Shown here one piece after another: positions 1-11,408 of a stretch of 64,000 nt of DNA. Every line of letters starts with the position of its first letter. Position 1 is the stretch's first letter. Source of the stretch: Protula sp. h YS-2021 (taxonomy: Eukaryota > Annelida > Polychaeta > Sabellida > Serpulidae); NCBI GenBank assembly GCA_949752745.1, contig OX457025.1:102906558-102970557 (forward strand), in the 5' to 3' direction. The notes beneath the pieces are model-generated. The model was given only the letters and a program-made list of their open reading frames with translations, was not told the origin of the DNA and made no database searches. The position numbers and the translations under genes were made by a program.

Positions 1-880
1 GTGTCATGTCTTGATGTTCAAGGCTTTATTTTTAAATGATACCTGTACACTTGACGTGAATAAATTCCTTGGGCATCACTTGGAAGGAATATACATGAAG
101 GGGACATTTTATTACACTTGGGGACTTAGGAAATACCCATAGTGTATTACATTCCCACCATATTTTTCCAGCTGATTCTTTTTTCCCACCATGTCAGCTA
201 ACTAGTCTGAAAGGTTTGGGTTAGAGAGCCCAACTTTGTCAGTGGTTGGTATTTCTTATATGTCCAGATGATTCGCCCCAATTTTTAACATTGTACTTAG
301 TTTTTCTGTTAAAAAACATAAGATTAAAATTTAACGATTCAAGCTCATGTTTATCTACACACTGCAAAAAAGACTTATTTTATTATATTGGTTACTCCAC
401 TATCTACAGTGTCTGGTCAATCGGTGGGTTTTGTGCTGGAGCTTATTATTACTTCACACTAGAAAACAGCTATTATTACTTCACACTGGAAAACAGCTAT
501 TTCAGGGATGCTGTTTACAGTGGTACTTTTCCTCAAAATTTATTAAAGTCAAACGCATACGCTCCATTGATTTATATAAAATCAACTTAAATTCAACCCT
601 CTAAATTTTGAAACACTTAAATACTCGAGACCCTCTAGGGTACAAACAAGACTCCAAAGACGTTGAAGGGTTAAAAGACTACAACCATGTACAGCTATTC
701 AAGAAATTTTTGTGCGATTGTTGTATTACGACATATGTTTTTATTGCCAAACTTAATTTCGCACTGTTGTCTTAAATATGAATATACCTAAAATGTTTGA
801 ATGTCTATATGTCTTTGACATTCTCTATGTCTGCATTTTTCTAGGTCTGCAGGTCCACAGTATGTTTAATATCCTCTAAT
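1..880. other. No recognised gene (AT-rich)
   Basis: AT-rich sequence with only short unsupported ORFs. A short duplicated stretch around 445-500 repeats a TATTACTTCACACT-type unit twice. No coding homology, RNA gene or transposon end is visible. Confidence 0.5.
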
Positions 881-884
881 TGTC

Positions 885-1180
885 ATATACGTCTTCCTTT
901 GCATACATTTTCTTTTACACACACATGTTGTTCTGCATGCGTGTCTTTTTCATATGTTATCTTTTGCACACATGTTTTTCTACAAACGTGTTCTTCTGCA
1001 AGCATGTTCTTTTACACAGATATTCTTCTGCATGCATGTTCTTTTACAAACGTGTTCTTCTGCATACATGTTCTTTTGCATATATGTTCTTCTGCATATA
1101 TGTTTCGGTGGCTTTCTGTTTCCATTTGACACGAATTTCTGTACATGTGTCAAATTCACTGGACTTTTTGAACGTGTGAG
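885..1180 (+). repeat. Degenerate TGTTCTTCTGCATA-type minisatellite with unique tail
   Basis: About ten imperfect copies of an 18-20 bp T-rich unit (TGTTCTTCTGCATACA and variants) run from about 885 to 1105. A non-repetitive tail reading ATTTCTGTACATGTGTCAAA follows. The same repeat-plus-tail arrangement recurs, shorter and diverged, at about 15,745-15,945, so this is a dispersed repeat rather than a purely local array. The ORFs across it are low-complexity artefacts. Confidence 0.65.
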
Positions 1181-1435
1181 CTAAAAAGATCGAGAATTAC
1201 ATAACGCGTGGGCTCTACTTAGAACGTTATTTCTGTATATTCATCATTCTTTTCGACGTTTTCATATTGGTCATGAGATCTTCCAGCCAATTTTTGCCAA
1301 TATTTGGAACTGCTATGGCTGCCTTAGCAAACGTAACCACTCAAACATATATGCGACAGCCAGAAAAAAATCAATACTATTGTAAAGGAATGACGCGTAG
1401 TGGAAAACAATTTGCCACCATTCCGGCATCTTCAA

Positions 1436-1440
<5 letters not shown>

Positions 1441-1496
<56 letters not shown>
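1441..1496 (+). repeat. (CT)28 microsatellite
   Basis: An uninterrupted CT dinucleotide run of about 28 units. The nearby ORF that ends in an LSLSLS tail is a product of this run. Confidence 0.97.
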
Positions 1497-1500
<4 letters not shown>

Positions 1501-1681
1501 GTTATTTTGTTAGTTTAAAAATATATTAAAAAGTAAAATTATTTATGGATTAAAAATATTATAAAATACAAATCTATAGAAAAATATCAGTGTTCAGATA
1601 TCATGCATAAAATATCACTATTGTCGAAAAACTAAAATAATGCCTTTTTGTTCAATGCAAATCAAACTTATATATTTTATG

Positions 1682-4600
1682 TTAGATATTGTTCATGGAT
1701 TTTCGCAGTGTCGCACACGCAGCCTGTCTTTGTTCTCTTTTCAAAATAGCGTTCCTCAAGAACAAGTATGCCTTGTTGCAACGATGTCTGCTTATAAAAG
1801 CCATACGGTCGTAAACAGTAATCGGTATCCCTACTTTCAGTCTATAGCGCTGTTCGGATAAGTACACTCCATAAAAATCGAAACAGTGATTCGAGTGTCT
1901 GTTGTAGATCATCACGGGCGGGGTTTGGTGCCTTGGTGGCCAGGTTTTCAGCAGTTGAATGATGTGTCTGATCCATTGAACTGCTAGAAGAAGGAACCTT
2001 CGTTTGTAGCAACAAACATTGTTTTCGTATTTCTCACCATGCGTGCATACAAATAGTTGTTCATCATCATGGAAAAAGTTTGGAATACATCCTTGCTCTA
2101 AAAATAACTCCAGCTGGTAATAAATAAGATCGACCCATTCAAATGCCTTATACGAAGCTAATGATTTAGTTCTAGCTTGTTTTCAAGTATGAAAAAGAAA
2201 CATGTTTTTAATATATAACTGGTGATAAAATCGCTGAGCTCCGTATCTTTCTTTAGATTGAATGTTGCGATGATTTTTGAGGGAAATAACTGTGATGCTC
2301 GCAAAACCTTTGCCATTTTGTATCCATTTTTGGCACTGGTGCCTAAGCCTTTCATGATCTTTGCTTCTATGTCTGTGAATGTAATTGGAAAATGCGTATT
2401 TGTAGATTTTAGCATTGTTTGTTTGCTAACAAGAAAATACGTGTAGTCCTTCTCGCGTGCAATACGTGTCAGTTTGGTAGGACGGTATCCATGGAAACGA
2501 AAAGCTGGCACAAAGTCCACCGTGATGTGAAGATCTTTGTAATATAGTCCTCTCCATTTCAAATGTAGGAAAGAAATGACCCTTTTTTCATGCACCGCAA
2601 ACGGCGGAATAAAGATATATGGCAGTTGAAGTGTCGTCTTCAGTTCTTCCACAGCCTCGGCCATGCGTTCACAAAACAAAGCCGCCAGTTCGGACACAAT
2701 GATATAACCCTTGCTGTCGATTATACTTTTTAGTACATCTGATTCCTGTAGGGTACTGTTATGTACCTTGACCTTAAACTGAGCACTAGGGTCGGCAAGT
2801 CTATCAATAACTATCAGGTTATTTAGCTTTTTCAATACAAACATAAAGTCGTATTCATCAGGCAAAAAACATCTGGTTCCTTCAAAAGAACTACCTACCA
2901 GTTTGGGTTTGCTTTCTAGCACGGGATACCATTTGGATATGATCAAAGAAACTTTATTAATGATATCAGTGACTACTTCTTTTATCATGTATGATTCTTG
3001 CTCGCACTGAAATGGCACCAAGTGGAACAGCTGTTCAGCCTTGTAGATAAGCAAAGTGCTGCTGCACTGAATTTCATTGGTTGTCGCCTTTTCTGTTTTA
3101 ATCTTAGAACTTATTTGGTCGCTTTGCCTATAATGTCGTCTGAGCAAGGATAACTCAATGACATTGCCTGTTTCGAGAAGCGCATCGTGTTTTGAAACAG
3201 CTAGGAAAATACTTATTTCTTTCATTGACAAATGTAGTGGAGTAATGCCATAATCATCACATCTCCTGGCATCAGACCCTTCTCTTAGTAATAACTCGAC
3301 ATGGCTAGGAAGGCCAAAACTCACTGCATAATGCAATGCAGATTGACCACAATAATCACAACTGTTTATATCAGACAGTATTGAGTGTGCCGAGTGTAGT
3401 ACTTTACTATATATGGGAATTATATCTCTGCTATTTTGAGGACATGGCAGCGCTTGTATGGCGGTTTCGTTCATGTTTCTACCCATCCATCTAAGCAGTA
3501 GAAACAACATAATTTCCGTCACAACTTCAAAATTATTCTGCGATTTCTTGCACATCCGTGCTATATTGAAATGCTGAAGTACTAGTTTTATTTTATTGAC
3601 ATCTGAAAAAGTGACAGTAAAGTCAAAAGCATGTATTGCGAAATATTGTCTCATGCTGCTTGGTACATAGACAACGTCACATAATTCTCTGCATGTACCG
3701 AAATCTGCACGTCTGAAAGCGACAAGAATCATGTCATCCCACTTACAATGCTCTAACAGATACTGTTTTATAGCAAGAGGACATGGGAAGTGGTGGTCAA
3801 GCTTTAATAACAGTCCTCTCACTATTTGCATCCCCCGTTCATCATTCATGCCAAATGCGGCTGTTAATGTACGCACAATGTTCATGTCACCGCCTTCGCC
3901 TGCTAAAATCCAAATTGATTTATTATTTCCATCAATAACATTTGGATAAATCCCGGGAACAAAAACTAATTCTTTTACAACGTCAATTAATTGAAATTTA
4001 ACAGACACATGAAGAGCTGTTTTTCCGTTGTTTGACTGTACATTTGGTTGAATGCTTTTGCACTTCGCTAAAACAGCTACAATAGCTGGAAAGTTATTAC
4101 GTGCTGCCAGCCAGAGAGGTGATATACCTCGATCATCACAAATGTTTACATCAACTGTCGAGAAATCACACAATAACTTAACCACAGCGCAGTGGCCGTG
4201 ACCAGCCGCCAGTAACAGGGCCGTATCACCGTTACGGTTCACAATGTTTGGATTTACATTTGGAATTGTGAGGAGCATTTTGACACATTCTGAATCACCT
4301 AAAAATGCTGCGATATGCAAAGCGCAGACACCATCATCGTATCGCTGCAAGTTTGGGTTTATATTTTCATGCGTCACCAAACTCTCAACCACCTCTTTCT
4401 CTTGAAATTCTAAAGCAACGCATAGTGGCGACCGGCCTGTATTGTTAACTAGATTTGGATCAATGCCATTCGTGTTTAGTAATAGTGTCACTATGGCAAG
4501 ATGTCCATATTCCGCGGCATGATACAGCGCTGTACATGCTCTGACGTCCCTTTCATTGATGGCAATGCTTGGATTAGTCAGGAGAGCTTGTGTAGATGAT

Positions 4601-5391
4601 ACATCACCTTCTCGAGCCGCCAGATGCAGTGGTGTGCATTGTGTTCTGCTATCCATGCTGTTGATGTCAACTTGTTGCAAACCTGCAAGGCAATTGACCA
4701 CCTCCGACTGCGATTGTGACGCTGCTATCCATAACGCTGTAGTGTTGTCAGATCCACTTCTGAGGTTCACATCTGTCTTTTCACATTGGGCAAGCAATTT
4801 AACGACCTTGTCGTAGCCTTTAAAAGCCGCTATCCATAAAGGACAAATCTTGCCGTTGTCCGTGATATTTGGATCAATTTCAGGTATTCGTAAAAGAATA
4901 TCAATAATATCATGGTGTCCATATTTGGCTGCCAAGAAAAGTGGGGTTTCACAAATGGGTGTCATTGGATTTGGGCATAAATGACAGCAGTCTACGAGAA
5001 GTTTACAAATGCCAACTTCATTCTTTCCGGCAACAATATGCAAAGGTGTATATCCCGAGGAATTGGATAAATTGATATCAGAATTTTGATTGTCAATTAA
5101 AGTTTCTGCGACATTTAAATGGCCTTTATATGTTGCAATACAAAGTGCAGTGTTGCCATGGCAATCCTGTTGATTCACGCTTATTCCTTTTTCTTTTATG
5201 AACACATTAATTACATCGGCAAAACCCAAATGACAGGCAACGAAGTAGCACCGCACAACTACGTGCTGTGTTGATTCTAAATTGTAATTATCCAAAATGT
5301 TTTGCACCTCTTGGATATTCCTATTTTGCACCGCTTCTTGTAATTTGTTTTCAGTGCCGTTGATCTCGTTGCTTCCAGACATGGTGTACAT
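1682..5391 (-). CDS. Ankyrin-repeat protein with C-terminal Mab-21/cGAS-like nucleotidyltransferase domain; frame shifts near residue 1071
   Basis: Predicted to pair an ankyrin ligand/partner-binding array with a Mab-21-type nucleotidyltransferase, the fold of cGAS and cGAS-like receptors (cGLRs). Ankyrin repeats with TALxxA, TPLHxA and ADVV-like helices run from about residue 35 to 520, with two more near 675-730. The nucleotidyltransferase core shows GSS at 833-835 in VGSSFEGT, the ExD pair E846/D848 in DEYDF, and a third acidic residue D959 in ITVDFVP, so catalysis is plausible. The open frame from 5391 stops at 2158. Mab-21 homology (EWVDLIYYQLE, NNVCCYKR) continues without stops in another minus frame down to 1682. 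The frames join if one base is missing in the T4 run at 2180-2183 (AAAA on the coding strand). Full product about 1,235 residues. No intron is needed for the first 3.2 kb. A second Met lies at residue 4. The frame break may be a sequencing error, a true mutation or a tiny intron. Ligand and product are unknown. Confidence 0.85.
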
Positions 5392-6935
5392 TTACTGGTT
5401 CACAATCCAAATCCTTTTCGTACTCACTCGTATAATTTACTTTCAAAATAAGCTATGTTTAAGCTACAATTGCGTGAAAAGATATCAATCTTTTGACTTT
5501 TAAATTTCATTGTCTTTGGAGGTCTCTCAGTAAACATTTTGTTTACTTGAATCTTCTCTTGCAGTGATAAAATACATTTTATGTTAAGCATTAATGTCTA
5601 CTAATGTGTAAATATGGTGTGTTAACGTGTAAGATATCGTAGCTGCTGGCAGTCTTTGACTGCGTCCTATTGAACAGTGCATTAGGGCACACACAGATAG
5701 AGAGAGAGAGAGAGAACCAAGTAAATAGGGATTATTGATCACGGACCGACGTCTCGCTTAGTCGCTATATAAACTCTTTCTCTTGAAAGTGCATGTACCC
5801 CTCAGTCTGTAAGCACACATATGGTGGGGTGGAGTTGTCTTATTCACTACATAGACACACATTTTATGAATCTGCAGGTATACGTCAGTCATTAATATAC
5901 ACGGGGTGGAGCAGGTGTTACTGTAAATCCTAACAGAGCTATTGCGAACTATTTATACATAAATATTACAAGAATTAACTGTATAAACAATAGATATAAA
6001 CTTCACTAGCATGGACATCAATTTAATATAATTAAAATACCAATATATTTTATTTAAAAGCACCGTAACCCATTTCCCTCTAAAATGCCATTGTTATTTT
6101 AACCACTTTTTGCGAAGGGAATGTTTGTATTCCTGCCACGTTTTTAAATTCCACCTACATAGCGTGTTTGTTATGGTGTTGTGTGATCGATAGCACACGC
6201 TTCTTGCACAATCTATTTACTTAAGGGTATATGTAAAAGTGCAATGATTTATATCACTGTGCTATCGTTAGATATTTTATTTCAAATGCTTAGGGTTCAA
6301 ATACACGTTCAAATAATTTGTCCTATATTTATTTTGGAAAACTATAACCTCTTTCGTCATCAAAGTTTTCTCTAGACTTCTTTCATTTCCATAATATTAT
6401 GAACTTGATAAGAAACAAACTTTTGGTATGAACTAGAAGATATGCAGCTGCCCCTTTCTATGAACTGTACTTGGGGAAAAAAACATTTAGATATAAGACA
6501 CAGTGAGTGATATCGGAAAAATGTTGGATTAGTTAATCTGTCTGCAGTCTGTTTGTCCGTCTGTATTATGAACACCACGTATGGCTAGGCATTTAGTACT
6601 ATCTTGGTTCTGAGATGATGTTTCTGTTGAGTGCCATGCAAGCTTGTAGATCTGTGTCAGATAATTCCTGTTTGCTGTTAAAGATAGAATGATAAAATGT
6701 CTAAATGTTAATATTCATACAGATTATCCTGCTTTAATGTCACAGCGCACATTTCATAATTTATTGCCATAAATTCGCTGTTATTCTGATACTACATTGG
6801 TGGTTCTTGTTTGGTGTTCAGCCACATACAGCATCCATCTTTTAGTCACTCAGTCATTTCATTTATTTTGCTCTTTGCCCAATTAAAATTTAATTGAGTT
6901 ACACAGCACATAATAATTTTGCGTATTCTGTGTTT
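5392..6935. other. Intergenic, no recognised gene
   Basis: AT-rich sequence upstream of the ankyrin/Mab-21 gene. It contains a short (AG)n run at 5701-5715. The short ORFs show no domain or composition that supports coding. Confidence 0.5.
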
Positions 6936-6939
6936 ATAA

Positions 6940-7690
6940 TATTCCTGAGACGGTACGTGAGAGCAGTTCCAAACCGAAGGCGACAATGTATTCAACGCGA
7001 CTGGATGATCAACCATTTGGGGGAACCCTTGGTCATTAGCCTTGTGGTGTCCCGTTATGTTTAGCGAAGAGTGGCGCGTTTTGTTGTTTCGAAATGATGC
7101 CCGCAAACATGAATATAAACGACAAGGAGAACGACTTGCATAAGCGTGTTCGTGAAGTCGATAGATTTCGTTGAGGGAGTACGATGGTCCGAGGCACTAT
7201 TCTACTTGGTTGGAAATCAACTCTGCTAATCTTCGCTGGCAAATGGCAAGACGTTAAGTGGAAAATGTCTTAGAAGGCGAAATCATACCGTACTATAAAA
7301 ACAACTGTACGGCGATTTTCATGCACGACAGCGAGTGCCAGCATGTGGCTGAAATTTGCATAAATCAGTTGCGCATTAATCAGATTCACAATTTAGAATG
7401 GTCTTCGTGCTCAACTGACATGAATGCACTTGAGCATGGATAGGATGATGTTAGAGTTCCAACTCATACTACTCCTCCACAAAGATATCTGCAGTTGACG
7501 TACACTCCTCCACAAAGATATCTGCAGTTGACGTACACTTTGTTTTCGGAAAGACACAGAATTCAGCAATGGGGCATGAAATGATACATCAATGCCATGA
7601 AGCCATGGATTGATGTAGACCTGGAGAGAGCGTACAACAGATTCGAAGCTCAAAAGTGTAACATGACTTCAGAATGTTGCTAACTTATCG
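6940..7690 (+). pseudogene. Decayed Tc1/mariner-type DDE transposase
   Basis: Disconnected plus-strand segments match the C-terminal half of Tc1-type transposases in order. Near 7,060-7,130 is a SEEWRVLLFRNDA segment (family pattern SDESRF..F). Near 7,180-7,260 lies a degraded glycine-rich GTILLGW segment. Residues from 7,258 cover the VLEGEIIPYY and FMHDSEC region with the second catalytic Asp, followed by DMNALEHG, where the family has DLNPIEH and its last acidic residue. Stops and frameshifts separate the segments, so no intact transposase is made. An internal 33-bp duplication at 7472-7537 further disrupts the 3' part. No terminal inverted repeats were identified. Confidence 0.7.
7472..7537 (+). 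repeat. 33-bp perfect tandem duplication
   Basis: A 33-bp unit beginning CTCCTCCACAAAGATATC is repeated twice head to tail inside the Tc1 remnant. It creates a duplicated SLWRSVRQLQI stretch in the antisense ORF. Confidence 0.9.
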
Positions 7691-9000
7691 CTGTTTCAAT
7701 GTTTCTATTGGGCTTAATTTTCTCATATTTATAACGAATATCTGCTTTGCTGTTTGCGTTAAATATTCAGAAAGTCATGTTAAACATTTCTTAAGTTGTC
7801 GTTAAATTGTGTAAGTATATTTAATCAGTGTTTTACATGTTCATGAGCTTTCCTGTTTTTCCATATTCGCTCGTAATCCTCGGTCACTACTTTGAACTTG
7901 ATCCTTGATCTTATTGACCTTTGTCCCAGTTTAGCATAATTTATGTGGCCGCTTCCTATGCAATAGCTATTTCAACATTTGATATATGCTCACCTTTGTT
8001 GTCCAAGTATTTTTTAAATATCCTTCCTCTCTGTGTTTGTACATAAGTGACAGGTGTCTCCTCAGAGGTCAGCTGTAGTATAGCAACGGCATGTTCGAGC
8101 GACAGCATATGACCTATGTCCACACGTTAACACTTGGCTTATGTCTGCGCTTCAGCATTTGATATATGCTGACTCGTTAGTATTTGATGTATGGTCACAC
8201 TCTGGTATTTGATAAATGTAAGTAATTTCGCATTCGTTAGCATTTACTTGAACGCTGCTAACAAGTTGATACTTAACCTAGGTTCCCACTTTACAACATT
8301 TACATGCATAATTTGTATTGCCTATATTTCATTTTGTGTCTGGCTTGCTTGGTTTATGCTTGCACACAAGCATTTTTGCGTTTTTTTTAATTTTACGAAC
8401 AAACTTTAAAGATATGAAATAATAATAAAATCCAAATTAGTTTCAAATATTGTGAGGTACTTCGCTAAATTCGTTGATTTTCAGACCCCCTGCCTCTGAA
8501 AAGAATCCTAGGTAAGAATGAGAATTCTCAATGTCCAAAGGTTTTCCCATAATGTGAAACATTGACCAGGCTTAGTTTTAATCACGCACGAACCTGTTAA
8601 ACTAAACAGAAGCGATGCCTGCTATCATCATACACTCATTATGGTCTCATTGATGATGGCTTGCATAGTCATAATGCAATCATCTGTCTGACATACGCTG
8701 CCGAAATAAGTCTGTGAAAAATTAACGTTCAGTTGAAGGCGGGTAGCATTGCTGTTTTTCTTATCATGTATCTAGCCATAGGAAATGAACAAAACATTCA
8801 CTGCAAGCCAAATTTTTTTCAGGTATTTTGTTTCCTATATATTTTATGTTACATTTGTGTTTATGTTTGTTTGTTGAGCTGGACAACAATTCTGGTCATC
8901 ACATTGTTTCATCGACCAGAGTTTGGTAAAGTTAACTTTCTAAGTAACTTTTTCATCCGATTGTAAAGTTTCTTTTTCGTTCAGTATTAAGTTTGATTTG
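7691..9000. other. Intergenic; weak ~30-bp degenerate repeats
   Basis: No gene recognised. Between about 7,975 and 8,240 there is a loose repetition of TTTGATATATGCTCAC-like units, too diverged to define a period. The rest is AT-rich and unremarkable. Confidence 0.4.
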
Positions 9001-9004
9001 TGAT

Positions 9005-10190
9005 GCAGAATTTGATCTGTGCTCAATCAGAAGGTGATCTGTGCTCAGTCAGAAGGTGATCTATGCTCATTCAGAAGGGGACCTTGATCAGTCACAGGAC
9101 GATCTGTGCTCAGTCAAAAACTGATCTGTGCTCAGTCAGAGGGAGACCTTTGTGCACTCATAGAGTGATCTGTACTCAAACACAGGGAGTCCTGCGCTCA
9201 ATCGAAGAGGGATCTGTTCTTAGTCTGAAGGTGGTGTGTGCTAATTTAGAGGGTGACTTTACTCAAACAGCAGGCGATCTGTGATCAGTCAGAAAGTGAT
9301 TTGGGTTCAGTAAAAGGGAGACATGTGCTCAGTCGGAGAGTGATCTGTGCTCAGTCAGAAAGTAGTCTGTTTTCAATCAGAGAGAGACCTCTGTGCACTC
9401 AAAGGATGATCTGTGCTCAGTCAGAGGAAAACCTTTCTCAATCAGTGAGAGATCTGTGTGCAGTCACAGGGAGACCTGTGCTCAATCGGAGAGCGGGGTG
9501 AGGGGTGGAGTGATCTGTGCTCAGTTTGAATGTGATCGGTGTTCATTTACAGTGAGAATTTTCTCAATCAGCCGGCGATCTCTGTTCAGTCAAAAGTGAT
9601 CTTTGTGCACCTATAAGATGAGTGCTTAGTCAGGGAGAGATCTGTGCTCAGTCACAGTGATCTATGCTCAGTCAGAGAAAGATCTGAGCTCATTCAAAAG
9701 GTGATCTGTGCTTAGTGCTCAGCTAGAGGATAATTTGTGCTCAGTCAGAGGGTGATCTGTGCTCACTCACAAGTTTTAGGACGATCTGTGAAGCGAGAAG
9801 GTGATCTGTGTTCAGTCAGAGGGAGAGTTGTAGTCAATCAGAGGGTGGGCTGTGCTCAGTCAGCGGGAGATCTGTGCTTAACCACACGGTGATCTATGCT
9901 CAGTTAGAGAAAGACCTGTTTTCAGGCAGAAGGTGATCTGTGCTAAGTCGGAGGGTAATATGTGCTCGGTAACAGGTGATATGTGCTCATTCAGAGGATA
10001 GTATGTGTTGATTTGTGGATATATGTGGTCATTCAAAAGAGTACCTGTACTCAATCAGCTCTCGGTCAGATGGTAATAGGGAGACGTGTGCCTCATAATG
10101 ATCTAGCAACTTTTGTCGCTGAGAGATCTGTGTTCAGTTAGAACGTGTTCTGTGGACAGTCAGAAGGTGATCTGCGCCTAACCACAATCT
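9005..10190 (+). repeat. 1.2-kb degenerate minisatellite (GATCTGTGCTCAGTCAGAGG-type unit)
   Basis: About forty imperfect copies of a ~30-bp unit centred on GATCTGTGCTCAGTCAGAGG run head to tail with many small indels. Open frames inside it translate to DLCSVRG/ICAQSE-type repeats and are not supported as genes. There are no unique spacers between conserved repeats, so this is a diverged satellite and not a CRISPR array. Confidence 0.9.
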
Positions 10191-10433
10191 GGCAACTTTT
10201 GTTCAAGATAAGGATGACAATTCGTCAGAGGAAACCCTCCCACAGCCTATATCACTGAGAACTGGAGCTTGGAAAGCAAGTGCGAACAGTACGCGCCTTT
10301 GTTAAATTTTTATTTCATTTTTTTTCTTGTATTTTCATAACTTTTATGCTTACATATTTTCTTATTCCTCCGATTTCAGCCAATCGTTGTTATGACGATA
10401 TTAAGCACAGTTTCAGTAATACATAGCAAACAA

Positions 10434-10755
10434 ACAGACGCTATTCACTAAACTATTTTATGATGACCAAACTTTCAACATTTTTGACATGTCATGATCT
10501 TCACTATGTAAAATAGCAACACCGCATTAAACTTTGACTAATAGTTTCAATGTTTGGAGGGGGTGGGGGGTTCAGGAATTTTGGCATAAAAACAGACGCT
10601 ATTCACTAAACTATTTCATGATGACCAAACTTTCAACATTTTTGACATGTCGTGTTTTTCACTATGTAAAATAGCAACACCGCATTAAACTTTGACTGAT
10701 AGTTTCAATGTTTGGAGGGGGTGGGGGGGGGGGGTTCAGGAATTTTGGCATAAAA
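10434..10755 (+). repeat. 158-bp tandem duplication with poly-G tract
   Basis: Two head-to-tail copies start at 10434 (ACAGACGCTATTCACTAAAC) and 10592 and are about 97% alike by eye. Each contains a GGGGGTGGGGGG tract, which is longer in the second copy. The unit holds no coding signal. Confidence 0.9.
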
Positions 10756-11138
10756 TAACTTCTGCGTTTGCTCTTTCAAAACGACACTTCTCATATTGAT
10801 TATTTGGTCTTTTTAAATATAACCGTCTCTAAGAGGCCCACTGGGAAGCGTTAGTTAAGTTTAATTCTTACTTGAACTTTGCGAGCGAATGTTAATAGTT
10901 AATGTTAGTTAAAGCGTAAAGGTAAGTTATTAGTAGCAGCAACTGCTTAATATGATTGGTAGGGAAAACCTTTGACAATGTAAATAAGAATCGGCATGTG
11001 ATAACTCTGAATACGGGATGTATTTGTGCATACCTTTCAAAGACTCATTCAGCCATTTCTTGTTAGCATTGGTCCCATGTTATGACGTCTGTTAAACTTA
11101 AACGCTTGTTTCTACCAAAATTAGCGGATTTTCGATAT
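10756..11138. other. Intergenic, nothing recognised
   Basis: AT-rich sequence with no domain-bearing ORF, RNA gene or repeat boundary. Confidence 0.4.
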
Positions 11139-11408
11139 TTAAAATTGCGTGGCTGTCCTGAATTTCGTCAACTGTTTGCTGCGCGTGATGATGAAGCAGA
11201 CAATGCATACAGTTATTACATAACAAAGACCGGTTATCAAACCGATAATTAATCCCTTTTGCTCATTTTTCTCTCCACTGACGGTTGCGTTCCCGGTATT
11301 GGTTGATATCTCACCGGTGGTCGCTACATCCGTTATAACAGTAGACTGTTCATTTGGTTTACTCGTCTTTCCGGGAGTCTGTTCGTCGGTTATGGCATGC
11401 GTCATCAT
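11139..11408 (-). CDS. Possible exon of a single-pass membrane protein
   Basis: An 89-residue minus-strand ORF. Its Thr/Ser/Asn-rich N-terminal half (STVITDVATTGEIST) resembles a glycosylated juxtamembrane stalk. A strong hydrophobic helix follows (GLIIGLITGLCYVITVCIVCF, about residues 52-74), then a short basic cytoplasmic tail (RSKQLTKFR). That stalk-TM-tail layout is typical of a 3' exon of a type I receptor, but no ectodomain exon is visible upstream and no family is recognised. Splice sites were not established. Chance origin cannot be excluded. Confidence 0.3.
   Translation of the reverse strand: MMTHAITDEQTPGKTSKPNEQSTVITDVATTGEISTNTGNATVSGEKNEQKGLIIGLITGLCYVITVCIVCFIITRSKQLTKFRTATQF

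Noticed and set aside
9005..10190. CRISPR-like array
   Set aside because: Units are diverged and contiguous, with no unique spacers or cas genes; the genome is clearly eukaryotic.
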